The translations under genes were made by a program, and so were the position numbers. Below the pieces are notes generated by a model. That model made no database searches and had not been told where the DNA came from. It saw nothing but the letters and a program-made list of their open reading frames with translations. This document shows, piece by piece, positions 16,158 through 27,010 of a stretch of DNA of 32,627 nt. Source of the stretch: a virus. Position 1 is the first letter of the stretch, and every line of letters begins with the position of its first letter. The stretch spans positions 1 through 32,627 of the IMG/VR virus record IMGVR_UViG_3300032116_000817, one strand, 5' to 3'.

Positions 16158-19100
16158 ACGTAACGTACCCAACATATCTTAGTGGATTGGATCTTATAAC
16201 AACCGCACTAGTACTCAATCCAATGATACCATTATTTCTATATGAGGAATATTCATTGGAAGAAGATCTTTGTTGTAGATCTATTTTACCCCAACTATAC
16301 TCTCCATAAAAATCACTAAATCCTAATCCGGTTAGATTATTATACGACGCTAGACTGACTACAACTTTTAATACTGAAGATTGTCCTCCACTAGGAACAA
16401 AAGATGACCCAACAGAAACTGACCGTGCGATATAAACATTATCTAACCTTGAAGTTCCGACCCCAACTATGCTTCCTGTAGAATTTAAGGAAGTTACTCC
16501 ATTTCCAACTTTAGAATTATAAACAACGAAATAGTCTCCGGTTTTAATTCCGCTTATAGTAGTTGCAGTTCCACTTATGGAACTATTTCTAAGATAAGAA
16601 TTATTTGGTATGAACAAATCAAATACCAATCCAGTAACAGCAACACCAACTATTGATGTAGTTGCAATACCCGTAATAATTCCATGATCTCCAAAATAAT
16701 CAGATACAATACATTTTTCTTTTTTAATTGAAGGTGGTTCAATTAAAACTTGAGGTGGATTTGTGGTTTCATACATACTTCCGCCATAAGTCACTGTAAT
16801 ATTTGATATTTTTCCTCCATTAATTGACGAAGATGCCGAAGCTCTAAAAGTAGTTCCTAGACCAACTGGGGATTCTAAAATAACAGAAGGTGCAGACACA
16901 TAACCACTACCTGCATCCGTAATATTAATTGAAGTAACTGTTCCTGCTGAAGATACAACAGAAGATGCTCTGGCAAATTCTGTTGTGTCATTGGATAATA
17001 AAGTCACTTCATATTGGAAATTTAAATTGCCGGTAGATGATTCTTTGGGGGAATTGAAAAATGGTCTTATATTATCAACATAAACAGTGGTTGAATTTAC
17101 ACCAACTGAATTTATAATATATGCGCTTGGATATATTGCAGGTTCATAAGTTACTCTATTTTTAGAAACAATAAGAAAATCTATAAGTTTATCTTCAGTT
17201 TGTTTTCTCCAAAATGTTGGGCGATATAGAGTTTGATCTTGTGAAATTCCTTCTCCAAAATATAATTCAGTTTCTGCTGAATTTGAGTATAAAGTAGTTA
17301 TTGTTCTTTTATTTTGTTCTAAACTTTGTGGTTGATTTGAAAAAATATCGTATGAAAGTTGTAGTTCATCGCCCTCTTTAATGGTTTCTATAGCATCAAC
17401 TGTATTTGTGTCATAAACAGAATTTCCGGTATAGAAAAGAATTTTGCAAGTATCTCCAGAAATTACATTATCTGAAGATTTTCCTTTAGGTGCTTCATTA
17501 AAAATTATTTTATCTCCTTTTGTAAAACTATAAGATTCGCCAGGAACTTGCAAAACATCATTTATGAACACTAGTAGGTTATTTTCAAGGTTTATTTTTG
17601 ATCCTTGGTTAGAAATCAAAGAATATCTTTGATTTCCTATAGACAATGGAAATCTTTTTCTAACCCCATCGAAAAGACCACTTATATTATCAAGTACTTT
17701 AATTCCACCAATAAACCATCCTGAGAACTTATCGGATCTTATTTCTTCAACAAAAATATTAAATTCTTTAAATTGTTTAGTTGTATCTGTAGGAATTCCT
17801 ATAGTACCACCAATAGGAATAGTTAAAATATCTCCTTTTTTATAGTTATAACCAAAGTTCTTTATTTCAAAATTTATTATACTGGATCCATTTCCAACAA
17901 TAACATCAATTTTTGCTTGAGTTCCTATGCCAGATGACTGTGATGAATAAATGAGTGGAATATTTGAATAAGGTAGAGGGTCATCAATAGTTAATATAGG
18001 AGGATTAGATTGGGAGTATCCAGATCCTGGATTAGTTATAGATACCCCAACTATATTTCCTTTGCTTACTGTTGCTATTCCAATATAAGTAATTTTATTA
18101 TCTTGTTCATATTGAGTTATAACACCAACCCTAATCGGACTTTGTATTCCTGATCTATATCCAGATCCACTATTTCCAATTGAAACTGAGGAAATCGTTC
18201 CAGATATTGAAACAATAACAGTGCCCCCCGCAGAAACTAATGGTTGATATCCAAGACTATCGCTAGATCCAACAGATACTATAACTCCTTTTGTGGGCAA
18301 ATTCCCAGTGTTAATGTCAGTTTGATTTGGAATGTTATTGGAACCCACAAAAAATACTGTAGTAACACCAGATCCTTCAGACAAATAATAATTATTTGTT
18401 AGAGTTATTTCGTTTGTTGTTATTGATGGTATCTGGGGAATGTTATTAATTAATAACATTATATTATCTGTTGATATTCCAGAAACATTCGTTTGATTGT
18501 TTTTAAGAATAAATCCACTGGAAATACCAGTAAAAGAATCTGAAATATCGTCAAAAATATAATTATTGCTATATGTATCTTTATTTTGGTCAGGATTGCC
18601 AGATTTTATAAAAGATCTTCCGTGGAATTTCGATTTTTGTGTTAAGAATGCGTCTAAAGGATCTACTAGTGATAAAGGGGGTGATGCAAAATTGATAGTA
18701 TTTTCATTTATGTTATAGTTTCCAATAATTTTTGTAATTATTGATCCTTGAGAATGTGATTCTGGATCTGTTCCTAATAAAGATCGATCTACTTTTATTA
18801 AATTTGTAGATCCAATACCTACGGAATTAATTTTCATTATTTCGTCATCAATTTTTATAAAATCTCCATTAAAAAATGAAGAAATTCCTGTAGCATAAAC
18901 AAAATCTGTCGATATTGAAATATTTTGAGACAATGAACTTTTCACTGATGTTATTGTAATTGGAGATTGAATAATTCCATCTATAGAAATTAATACTCTA
19001 GAATTTTGATTAAAGCAAGAAAAATAATGAGTTGTTCCTATACCGACACTAGTGATATCTAAAGTTTTTGGTGTAGAATTTAACGCATCTTCTGCATTTC

Positions 19101-22100
19101 GCGATATCTTTATTTTATTATCGTCTATTTTTACTACATATAGTTCATTTGGTAATTTATTTGTCGTCCCTATTCCCACTCCAAAGTAAGTAGAAGCAAT
19201 TCCAATTGAATTGGATACTGAATTTGTTCCATTAAAGTAGGAAATTTTTTCCCCAGTAACAAAAAAGTGATTTTCTATTTCTATAGTATCTGATGTAGTA
19301 TCTACGATAGACTGATCATTTCCTTTAAAAACTCTCTTAAATATCGGATAATCGTTACTGGTTAAAATAAAATCTTTTTTAGATACATTATCACTACTAT
19401 CAAATTGAGAACTTATATCATCTATGCTAAGAACTTTATTTCCGAATGATAAAATATAATCTTGTACTACTTTATTTTTAAATATAATCTCATTTGAGAC
19501 TAATTTTGAGTCTATATTGAAGATATTTTCTGAAGAAAGATCAAAATAATAAGTATTAAAATCCGATTTGCTAAAAATATCTAATGTAACGGAAAGATCA
19601 GATGGTTTAGTTGTTGATATTCCAGCATATTGAGTAGATTCTAATTGATAATCAGAAAAAACTTTGAACCCTTTGGGGTGATTTAAAGTTAAAACAGAGT
19701 CTTTCCAAGTATCATAATCTACTTTTGATTTTATTGAATATGAAAAATTTTGATAATAGAAACTATCTTGAATTTTTTGAATATCATCATTCAAAAATCC
19801 ACTATTTTGTTTCCATCCTTTATTCAACTTTGTTTTTGAAGAAATATTAGTTGTAGAATCTGTTTTGTATATGTTTAAAATTTTTGATTTTGCCCCAGTA
19901 GATTCTCCCTGAATTACTTCACCAATTTGAAATTCCTTAGTTGGATTTGAAATAGTTAAAAGACCCGAATATTCGTCCCAATCAGATACATAACCTTCTT
20001 TTTCTTGTGATGACTCTGATTTAATATTTTCTCCAACTAAATATTGACCTCTTTTTAACGTAATAGTAAATGAAGGGAAATATTTTTCCGGAATAATTCT
20101 ACCCACAGAATTAATATTATCAAAAACACCAGGATCTTCTCCAGATTCTAAGTAATCTTTTAAACTATAGGTTAATGTTCCTTGACCCAATCCAACATCT
20201 ACGGTTAATTGCTCTATAGTGAATAGTTCATAATTGTAATTTTCGGAATTATATCCTTTACTTTCACTGTCAGAAACCTTTGCATTTTCAATAAGTATTT
20301 TATCATTAAGAGAGAATGGAAAATCTCCAGTATATGGAAAAGTAATTGTAACAAGTTTGGTAGTAGAATTAAACTCTATGGAGTTTATTTTAAATCCATT
20401 GTTATTTTCTATTGGTATTATTTTTGGAATCAACCCACTCAAAGTAGAAGTATTTTTTACTATTTTTACGACAGTGTTGTTTAGGGAATACTCCAAATCC
20501 AAATCTTGTATAACTTCATTAGTTTTGCTATCTATTGCTAACAATTTTGGTGGAGTATTATAATTTATTCCAAAGGAGGAAACTGTTATTGTATCGATAG
20601 AATATAAAGATTCTAATTTTACTACTAGTATAGGATAATTTTTTGGCACTAAAGTGGTATCAGAAGAAAAATCAAATCCTATATTATTAATTTTATATCC
20701 TTTTATTTTTCCAATAGACTCACTAAAACCTTCCAATAAAGCATCTTTTCCATTAATTGAATTTATTTTCGAAATTCTTGGTAAAGAGTAATAATTTTTC
20801 CCAGGATCAACTACCTTTATCTCTGAAATGGGACCAAAAGCACTGATAGAATTTGTACTATAACTTAATGATGATATTGTTGATGAATACGAAACAACCT
20901 CTGGTTTATTGGGTAATAAGTACTCGAAAGAAGAAGTAGAACCAACACCAACAAAAACGGGGTAATTTCCTATATAACCACTTCTCAATAAATCTAAGGT
21001 ATTATTTGACTCTATTAATAAATTATCAACTATAATTTCTCTTTTATTTTCTGGATAAACAATTCCATCAGTAAATACTGGAACTAATCGATAATATAAT
21101 TTGTCAGGAAAATCACTCTTTATGTTTAAAATGACCTTTGCATTCTGACTAATTCCAACAGTTCCTTCTTGAATAATATTAAATTCTTCATATTCTTCTG
21201 TTTTATTGAAAACATTTTTAAAATATGGGTCAGTATAAAGTTCAAATTTAAAGGCTGAATATTGATTGTTATTTGCTGTATATGCTAGAGAAGAATCCGA
21301 TAAATCAAAAGTAACATCAGATTCTTTATATAATTTTATTAACGGATTAATTGGGGAAATCGATCCATTAGAAACAGAAGTTATTTTTATTGTTTTTGGG
21401 TCTGGAGAAATAGAGTCATAATAAGAATCACATAATTTTATAGTATTTTCATCTAAAACTAAAATGTAATAAATTTCATTATTGGTTAAATTTTGTGTTG
21501 AGGTATCTGTTTTGTAAATTATTTTTTGCCCTGTGACAAATCTGTGATCATCAATAGTAATAGTACTATTCAAAGTACTAACTCCTGAAGATATAAAATT
21601 CTTTGGATTTATAATAACTCTTCTTTTTTGATCATCATATTTTACAATTACTGATGTTGATGTCTTTGGATTTACATCTATGGATACTATGTCATTAGTT
21701 GTTAATCCATGAGTGCTTGATGTGGATACAGTAACAACATTTTTTGACACCGTTCCATATATTTTTTCATAATTGGTTTTAAAACTATGATTAGTTCCAG
21801 TTCCTATACCAGAAAAATACAAAGTTGTAGAATTTTTTGTTGCACTAGTAATCCCAACAAATCCACCTGTACTACCAATTCCTACCTTAACCGTCGAAAC
21901 TCCTATAATATCATCAGAAATCTTTGCTACAAAAAGTTTTGTATTATTGGATAAAGAAAAATTTGAAGATCCATTTATAGAGACTTGTATGGTAGATCCT
22001 CCATTGGAAGAATATATTAACTCATCTCCAGTTTTTAATCCATGATTTGGAAAATAAACTGATTTGCTTGGAATTAACAATGTTGTTGCTCCACTTCCTG

Positions 22101-25100
22101 GATTTGAAAAATTTAAAGTATATCCAATTCCAACACCCAATCCTAAAGAATCTTTTGGATTAAAATAGAGTTCATCATTTAGTTTATATTCGAATTTTGG
22201 CGAATATTGATTTTGGAATATTATTTTTCTTGATTTTTCCTCTAATACCTCCAGTGCTGAATGGGCAGAACCAACAGTTCCGTAAACAGACCTTAAAACT
22301 CTTATTCTAGAAGATAAATTATCAGCATTTAAAACTCTAACTTTTTCAGTTCCTATTCCTAAAATGTCGTTAGATTTAAAATTATCAATATTACCAGAGA
22401 CAGAAAAATAAGTTACTATTCCCGTGGAAGAAACACTACCTACATTTTCTCTTAGTACTAAGAAATTGCTTGGGACCTCAATTAAGTGCAATCCATCAAA
22501 AGTATAAGTTGTAGTACTCAATCCAGATATTGTTACTACTTCATCATCTTTAAACTGATGTGGGTCTTTAAAAATTCCTAAAAATGAATTATTTCTAAAA
22601 TCTGGATAGAATTCAACATTACTAACACTAGTCGTTGTTACACTTATATTTTGTATCGCTTTTCCAAAAACTTTAGAGACTTTTGCGGCAGCATTATAAC
22701 CAGATGTTCCTTGGTTATCAAATATTATATTATCTCCTACCCGGTAATTTTCTCCTGAATTTAATATTTCTACCTTTTCAATATATCCCGGAGAAATGGA
22801 TTTAACTTCAGAGAATTGTATTTTATAATCTTGAGTATTCAAATATTCATAGATAATATTTTTATCATCCAATCCATAAGAATTTGTATTTCTTAAACAT
22901 TCGATTTCATTCAAATCAAGTTTTTCTTGAGTTGAACCTGAAACAAAATTAAATCCATTTGGTTTTGAGCGGTAGAAATTTCCTACAAAATATGGGAATT
23001 TTGGTTTTTTATATCCATTAAATTCGCTAGATGTAGTTAAATCTAATGTAGAAAAATAAGCATATACTCCTAGGGGAAATTCTGGAGTAATACAAAATCT
23101 TCCATTGTACTCATCGAGACAATTTTCATCATTTTTGTTTTTATACTCATAATCTTCTATAAAAAATCCTAATGGAAATTCTGGTCTATTATTTTGAGCA
23201 GATGTTTTTAGTAAGTATCCTGAGTTTAATTGAACTATTCCACCACTACCATTTTTTTTATTATATCCATAAGGACCATATATGGGATTTCCATCGTATG
23301 CCCATCCTATTAAAGGAGAGTGTGATAAAATATTTGGATTTGTATTATCATTCAAAATTTCCTTAAATTTTCTTGGATAATACAAATGTCCATACTGCAA
23401 TTCATCTTCTTTAGAAATTGATTTAAATAATGCGCCATCATCTAACTGACTAAAAGATTTTAAAAATCTTTCTACTAAATTGATAGTCCATGTTTGAATC
23501 TTTGGATATAATTTAGCTCCGCTGCCATTTGCTAGCACAGTTATTTGTGTTCCGCTTTGACTATACCCAAATCCACTTTCTATAACTTTAACAGAAATTA
23601 TAGATCCTCCACTTACTATTGGATTTAAAACTGCACCAATTCCATCACCTATCACTGAAATGACGGGAGAAGAGTTATAATCCTGTCCTGAGGAAATAAT
23701 GGAGACATCTACTATTCTTCCTTCTTTTATGATAGGACTTAACACTGCTCCAGAACCAGATTCTAAAGAAATTTCAGGTAATCTATTGAAATTTAAAATA
23801 TCCGGAGATCCATAATTAGTTCCTTTATTGTTAAGATGAATAGAAGAAACTTTTCCTCTAAACTTTGGATTTACTCTAGATTTAAAAACATCCTTTGTTA
23901 TTGATCCACCTACAGTAGATACTCCAATTTCTCCAATAACACTTACATTTATTTCTGGATAATTGAAAATATGAGTACCAACCCCAACAGAATTAAATTT
24001 AATATACTGTGCTGATTTGTAATAAAAATCTTTCTCTGTAATTCCTACGCCAACTTCCGAAAGAGTAAAACGATCTTCATTCAGTTTTGTTATGAAGTAT
24101 TCTTTATTTGTAGATAAACCAGAAATCGCAGTTCCTTCCACTGAATATTTTAATATTTCTCCAGATTCATATCCATGGTTTTCTATAAAAATTGCTCCAT
24201 ATCCAGAGAAAGTACTAATCCCAGAAGAAGAAGTAGTTCTTTTTTTATTTTGATATCCGCTTCCTGGATCGATAATACTAATAGATCCTACAGTAATTTT
24301 TTTATCATATGCTAAAATTTTATGTTCCCCTACTCCCAGAGAAGTAAAAGATATTGCAATTCCAGAATTAAATTGTTCTATATTAGAATGAAGTTGAATC
24401 TCTGTTGGTGATTTTACTGACACATAGTATGAAGCATTAGTAGATATGCCTCCAACTGAAGAATATCCATTAGTCTTGTAAATTACTCTTTCGCCATTTC
24501 TAAATTTATGATAAGTAGAAAACCCTATTTTTGATGCAGTTGAATTTCCTGTGGTTACATTTTTTTGAGCGTCAAATAAGACTTCATGGTCAACTAACTT
24601 GATATTTGCTACAGCATTGGCACCGGTGCCGTTTCCTCCTGTAATGGATATTATGGGTGTTTCTACGTAATCAAATCCAGGATCTATAACTTCAATATCT
24701 GCTAAGATTCCCTCAACCGAGCAATATCCAGATACTCCACTTCCTAAAGAATCTTCTACTTTTAAAATGGGTGGATTTATTACATCATAATCATTTTCAG
24801 AAGACAATATCTCTATAGATTCAATTTGTCCATAATATATTTTATCCGTAGATTTATAATTGAATATTTCTGTTCCGTTTATTAATATTCCAATTGCTCC
24901 AGGAAAAGACTCATAATCATTACTGTCGTTTGTTGGTGTAGGAATTACTCTAAGTAGTTTTTGAGCATTTAGGGACTTTGAAGCAAAATTAAAAAATTCT
25001 ATTTTGCACCCGTCTGCATCATCATAGGTAGAATTTTCATCTAAATTTAATTCAACAAAATCTGATTTATAAATTGATGATCTACTTTTACCCAAGTTAA

Positions 25101-27006
25101 TTTGAGTATCGTTTTGTCTGTTTACGAAATAAATTCCTTCCTCAAGTAAATTTTGGGCTTTCTCATTATTTGCTGGAGTGAAATATACTATATCTCCGCT
25201 CTCAAAATAATGACCACCTTCTATTTGTATTGTACTAATTCCAATAAAATTGCCAGTGACTGAAAAGTCATTAGTACTTAAAGGCAAATCCTCATACTTC
25301 GGTAAAGAATTTGTTGCAACTATTAATTGATTATCTTTTTCGTATATATTTTGTACATCTGATGAAATTTTTAATAGATTAGAGTACTTTGATGATTGTA
25401 TATTTACCTTAGATATTTTTCTTCTTATTGAATATAGAACATTTGGTGATAGATCAATTCCTTTGATCGAAAATGAGGTTTTATTAAATACTTCATCTAC
25501 TTTCACATTAGAGTTTATATTTTTAATTTCTACAAAATCACCTTTTCTTATAATATTATTTGATTTTGTGGTTATAGTGTATTTTTTCTCTTGAGAATTT
25601 GTCAATTCTACCGAACAATTATTATAAGTTGGGGAAGTATTGAAAATCCAATTATTGAACGCAAAATTATTATCCTCATTAAATCCTAAAGATTTAACTG
25701 ATATTTTTGTATTGGGGTTATGATAAAAATTATCAGGGTTATTTTTTAATTCTACTTGATTCAATATAGAATTAATTTTAACCTTTATTACTTCTGAATT
25801 TAGGGAACTTCCATACGCAAAGGTGTTTATTGATACTTTAGAACCATTTGAAATTGATCCAATACTACTTCCATTTACACTAAAACACCCATAAAATTGA
25901 TTTACTGACTTTGATGTGTATGAAACTATTCCAGAAGTTCCATCTGTATACTCAACACTTAAATGTCCATTTTTAGGAAATCCTAATGTCGAGTCTACAG
26001 TAATCACGTCTGATAGTTCTGAATGATCATCAATTACTTTAGTTTTGGGGTGAATTGAAAACTCGCCATAAACAGAACCATCTACGCTAATATCTCTGGA
26101 GTATCCTGCATCTACGCTTAATTTATAATATTTTTCGCCAGATTTTGTGATAAGTGTTTCTACACTTGTAATCGGAGCATATGATTTTGCATAATTTCCA
26201 TATTCATATTCATCTTGATATAAAGTAGAATTCACCAAATCTAATGGATTTCCGTCTATAGATTCTACGACAAAATCATAGGTTACATTATACTGAGCAT
26301 CTGACGGCTTAAATAAGTAATCTTTTGGTCTTATAATTTTTACACTTTGCCCATAAAGACATTTAAATAATATGTTAAAAGATTCGTCTGTTCCCTTTGA
26401 AGAATAAAAATCATGTCCCTGTTTGATAAAAAGTTTTTCATTAACCGCAGAATATAAATTCTTTTCTTCAAATCCCGGTAAAAGTTGATATTTAGTTTTT
26501 TTTAAGAACTCATTTAAAAATAATACACTTAAATTAATTATTTTTGAACCAGATTTATGAGTGTCTGATAGTGAAGTTTTAAATAATACTTCATCTGAAG
26601 ATCCTTCTGCTTCATAAGAAACAATGCCACTAAATCCTCTAACACATCCAATGAAAGAATCTTGGGATGTTTCTTTATAGGTGATGATTTCGTCATCAAT
26701 TTGTAATAATCCGTATGATTTTGGAAATCCTTGAGTTCCTGTTGGATTTTTCTCCAAATCAACAGTGATTACCTCATCAAGAAACGATATATCTTCCTTT
26801 AAAATTACATCACTTACATTCTCTGCAGAGTTGTCAATTTTAGTATATCTATCAATATTCTGAATCAAGTCTGCAGGAGATCCTTGATATTCATTAGAAA
26901 TATAATATTGCGTTAAAAATTCTGAAAAAAGAGGAAATTCCTCTTTAATATATTCTGGAAGTTGATTTTCGACAATATTAGAGAATTTAATTCTGGTTTC
27001 TGACAT
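16156..27006 (-). CDS. Giant gp7-position baseplate protein with YHYH domain (3616 aa)
   Basis: This is a virion structural protein, 3.5 times the length of T4 gp7 (1032), which occupies the same slot between gp6 and gp8. The N-terminus (MSETRIKFSNIVENQLPEYI followed by FPLFSEFLTQYYI) is the usual start of the cyanophage protein in this position. A YHYH-type domain lies at about residues 1230-1320, with GWAYDGNPIYGPYGY and RFCITPEFPLGVYAYF. The rest is mostly short beta modules. At least eight have G-x-G-Y or G-x-x-Y turns followed by x-P-x-I, and about seven share H-x-F-x-x-G-E-x-I-x-Y. The segment VFINDVLQVPGESYSF, typical of fibre repeats, is near 17520-17580. A single unbroken frame supports it as real. 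The start is four bases after the gp6 stop. gp7 identity rests on position rather than on clear similarity. Confidence 0.92.
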   Translation of the reverse strand: MSETRIKFSNIVENQLPEYIKEEFPLFSEFLTQYYISNEYQGSPADLIQNIDRYTKIDNSAENVSDVILKEDISFLDEVITVDLEKNPTGTQGFPKSYGLLQIDDEIITYKETSQDSFIGCVRGFSGIVSYEAEGSSDEVLFKTSLSDTHKSGSKIINLSVLFLNEFLKKTKYQLLPGFEEKNLYSAVNEKLFIKQGHDFYSSKGTDESFNILFKCLYGQSVKIIRPKDYLFKPSDAQYNVTYDFVVESIDGNPLDLVNSTLYQDEYEYGNYAKSYAPITSVETLITKSGEKYYKLSVDAGYSRDISVDGSVYGEFSIHPKTKVIDDHSELSDVITVDSTLGFPKNGHLSVEYTDGTSGIVSYTSKSVNQFYGCFSVNGSSIGSISNGSKVSINTFAYGSSLNSEVIKVKINSILNQVELKNNPDNFYHNPNTKISVKSLGFNEDNNFAFNNWIFNTSPTYNNCSVELTNSQEKKYTITTKSNNIIRKGDFVEIKNINSNVKVDEVFNKTSFSIKGIDLSPNVLYSIRRKISKVNIQSSKYSNLLKISSDVQNIYEKDNQLIVATNSLPKYEDLPLSTNDFSVTGNFIGISTIQIEGGHYFESGDIVYFTPANNEKAQNLLEEGIYFVNRQNDTQINLGKSRSSIYKSDFVELNLDENSTYDDADGCKIEFFNFASKSLNAQKLLRVIPTPTNDSNDYESFPGAIGILINGTEIFNYKSTDKIYYGQIESIEILSSENDYDVINPPILKVEDSLGSGVSGYCSVEGILADIEVIDPGFDYVETPIISITGGNGTGANAVANIKLVDHEVLFDAQKNVTTGNSTASKIGFSTYHKFRNGERVIYKTNGYSSVGGISTNASYYVSVKSPTEIQLHSNIEQFNSGIAISFTSLGVGEHKILAYDKKITVGSISIIDPGSGYQNKKRTTSSSGISTFSGYGAIFIENHGYESGEILKYSVEGTAISGLSTNKEYFITKLNEDRFTLSEVGVGITEKDFYYKSAQYIKFNSVGVGTHIFNYPEINVSVIGEIGVSTVGGSITKDVFKSRVNPKFRGKVSSIHLNNKGTNYGSPDILNFNRLPEISLESGSGAVLSPIIKEGRIVDVSIISSGQDYNSSPVISVIGDGIGAVLNPIVSGGSIISVKVIESGFGYSQSGTQITVLANGSGAKLYPKIQTWTINLVERFLKSFSQLDDGALFKSISKEDELQYGHLYYPRKFKEILNDNTNPNILSHSPLIGWAYDGNPIYGPYGYNKKNGSGGIVQLNSGYLLKTSAQNNRPEFPLGFFIEDYEYKNKNDENCLDEYNGRFCITPEFPLGVYAYFSTLDLTTSSEFNGYKKPKFPYFVGNFYRSKPNGFNFVSGSTQEKLDLNEIECLRNTNSYGLDDKNIIYEYLNTQDYKIQFSEVKSISPGYIEKVEILNSGENYRVGDNIIFDNQGTSGYNAAAKVSKVFGKAIQNISVTTTSVSNVEFYPDFRNNSFLGIFKDPHQFKDDEVVTISGLSTTTYTFDGLHLIEVPSNFLVLRENVGSVSSTGIVTYFSVSGNIDNFKSNDILGIGTEKVRVLNADNLSSRIRVLRSVYGTVGSAHSALEVLEEKSRKIIFQNQYSPKFEYKLNDELYFNPKDSLGLGVGIGYTLNFSNPGSGATTLLIPSKSVYFPNHGLKTGDELIYSSNGGSTIQVSINGSSNFSLSNNTKLFVAKISDDIIGVSTVKVGIGSTGGFVGITSATKNSTTLYFSGIGTGTNHSFKTNYEKIYGTVSKNVVTVSTSSTHGLTTNDIVSIDVNPKTSTSVIVKYDDQKRRVIINPKNFISSGVSTLNSTITIDDHRFVTGQKIIYKTDTSTQNLTNNEIYYILVLDENTIKLCDSYYDSISPDPKTIKITSVSNGSISPINPLIKLYKESDVTFDLSDSSLAYTANNNQYSAFKFELYTDPYFKNVFNKTEEYEEFNIIQEGTVGISQNAKVILNIKSDFPDKLYYRLVPVFTDGIVYPENKREIIVDNLLIESNNTLDLLRSGYIGNYPVFVGVGSTSSFEYLLPNKPEVVSYSSTISSLSYSTNSISAFGPISEIKVVDPGKNYYSLPRISKINSINGKDALLEGFSESIGKIKGYKINNIGFDFSSDTTLVPKNYPILVVKLESLYSIDTITVSSFGINYNTPPKLLAIDSKTNEVIQDLDLEYSLNNTVVKIVKNTSTLSGLIPKIIPIENNNGFKINSIEFNSTTKLVTITFPYTGDFPFSLNDKILIENAKVSDSESKGYNSENYNYELFTIEQLTVDVGLGQGTLTYSLKDYLESGEDPGVFDNINSVGRIIPEKYFPSFTITLKRGQYLVGENIKSESSQEKEGYVSDWDEYSGLLTISNPTKEFQIGEVIQGESTGAKSKILNIYKTDSTTNISSKTKLNKGWKQNSGFLNDDIQKIQDSFYYQNFSYSIKSKVDYDTWKDSVLTLNHPKGFKVFSDYQLESTQYAGISTTKPSDLSVTLDIFSKSDFNTYYFDLSSENIFNIDSKLVSNEIIFKNKVVQDYILSFGNKVLSIDDISSQFDSSDNVSKKDFILTSNDYPIFKRVFKGNDQSIVDTTSDTIEIENHFFVTGEKISYFNGTNSVSNSIGIASTYFGVGIGTTNKLPNELYVVKIDDNKIKISRNAEDALNSTPKTLDITSVGIGTTHYFSCFNQNSRVLISIDGIIQSPITITSVKSSLSQNISISTDFVYATGISSFFNGDFIKIDDEIMKINSVGIGSTNLIKVDRSLLGTDPESHSQGSIITKIIGNYNINENTINFASPPLSLVDPLDAFLTQKSKFHGRSFIKSGNPDQNKDTYSNNYIFDDISDSFTGISSGFILKNNQTNVSGISTDNIMLLINNIPQIPSITTNEITLTNNYYLSEGSGVTTVFFVGSNNIPNQTDINTGNLPTKGVIVSVGSSDSLGYQPLVSAGGTVIVSISGTISSVSIGNSGSGYRSGIQSPIRVGVITQYEQDNKITYIGIATVSKGNIVGVSITNPGSGYSQSNPPILTIDDPLPYSNIPLIYSSQSSGIGTQAKIDVIVGNGSSIINFEIKNFGYNYKKGDILTIPIGGTIGIPTDTTKQFKEFNIFVEEIRSDKFSGWFIGGIKVLDNISGLFDGVRKRFPLSIGNQRYSLISNQGSKINLENNLLVFINDVLQVPGESYSFTKGDKIIFNEAPKGKSSDNVISGDTCKILFYTGNSVYDTNTVDAIETIKEGDELQLSYDIFSNQPQSLEQNKRTITTLYSNSAETELYFGEGISQDQTLYRPTFWRKQTEDKLIDFLIVSKNRVTYEPAIYPSAYIINSVGVNSTTVYVDNIRPFFNSPKESSTGNLNFQYEVTLLSNDTTEFARASSVVSSAGTVTSINITDAGSGYVSAPSVILESPVGLGTTFRASASSSINGGKISNITVTYGGSMYETTNPPQVLIEPPSIKKEKCIVSDYFGDHGIITGIATTSIVGVAVTGLVFDLFIPNNSYLRNSSISGTATTISGIKTGDYFVVYNSKVGNGVTSLNSTGSIVGVGTSRLDNVYIARSVSVGSSFVPSGGQSSVLKVVVSLASYNNLTGLGFSDFYGEYSWGKIDLQQRSSSNEYSSYRNNGIIGLSTSAVVIRSNPLRYVGYVT

Positions 27007-27010
27007 TTTT

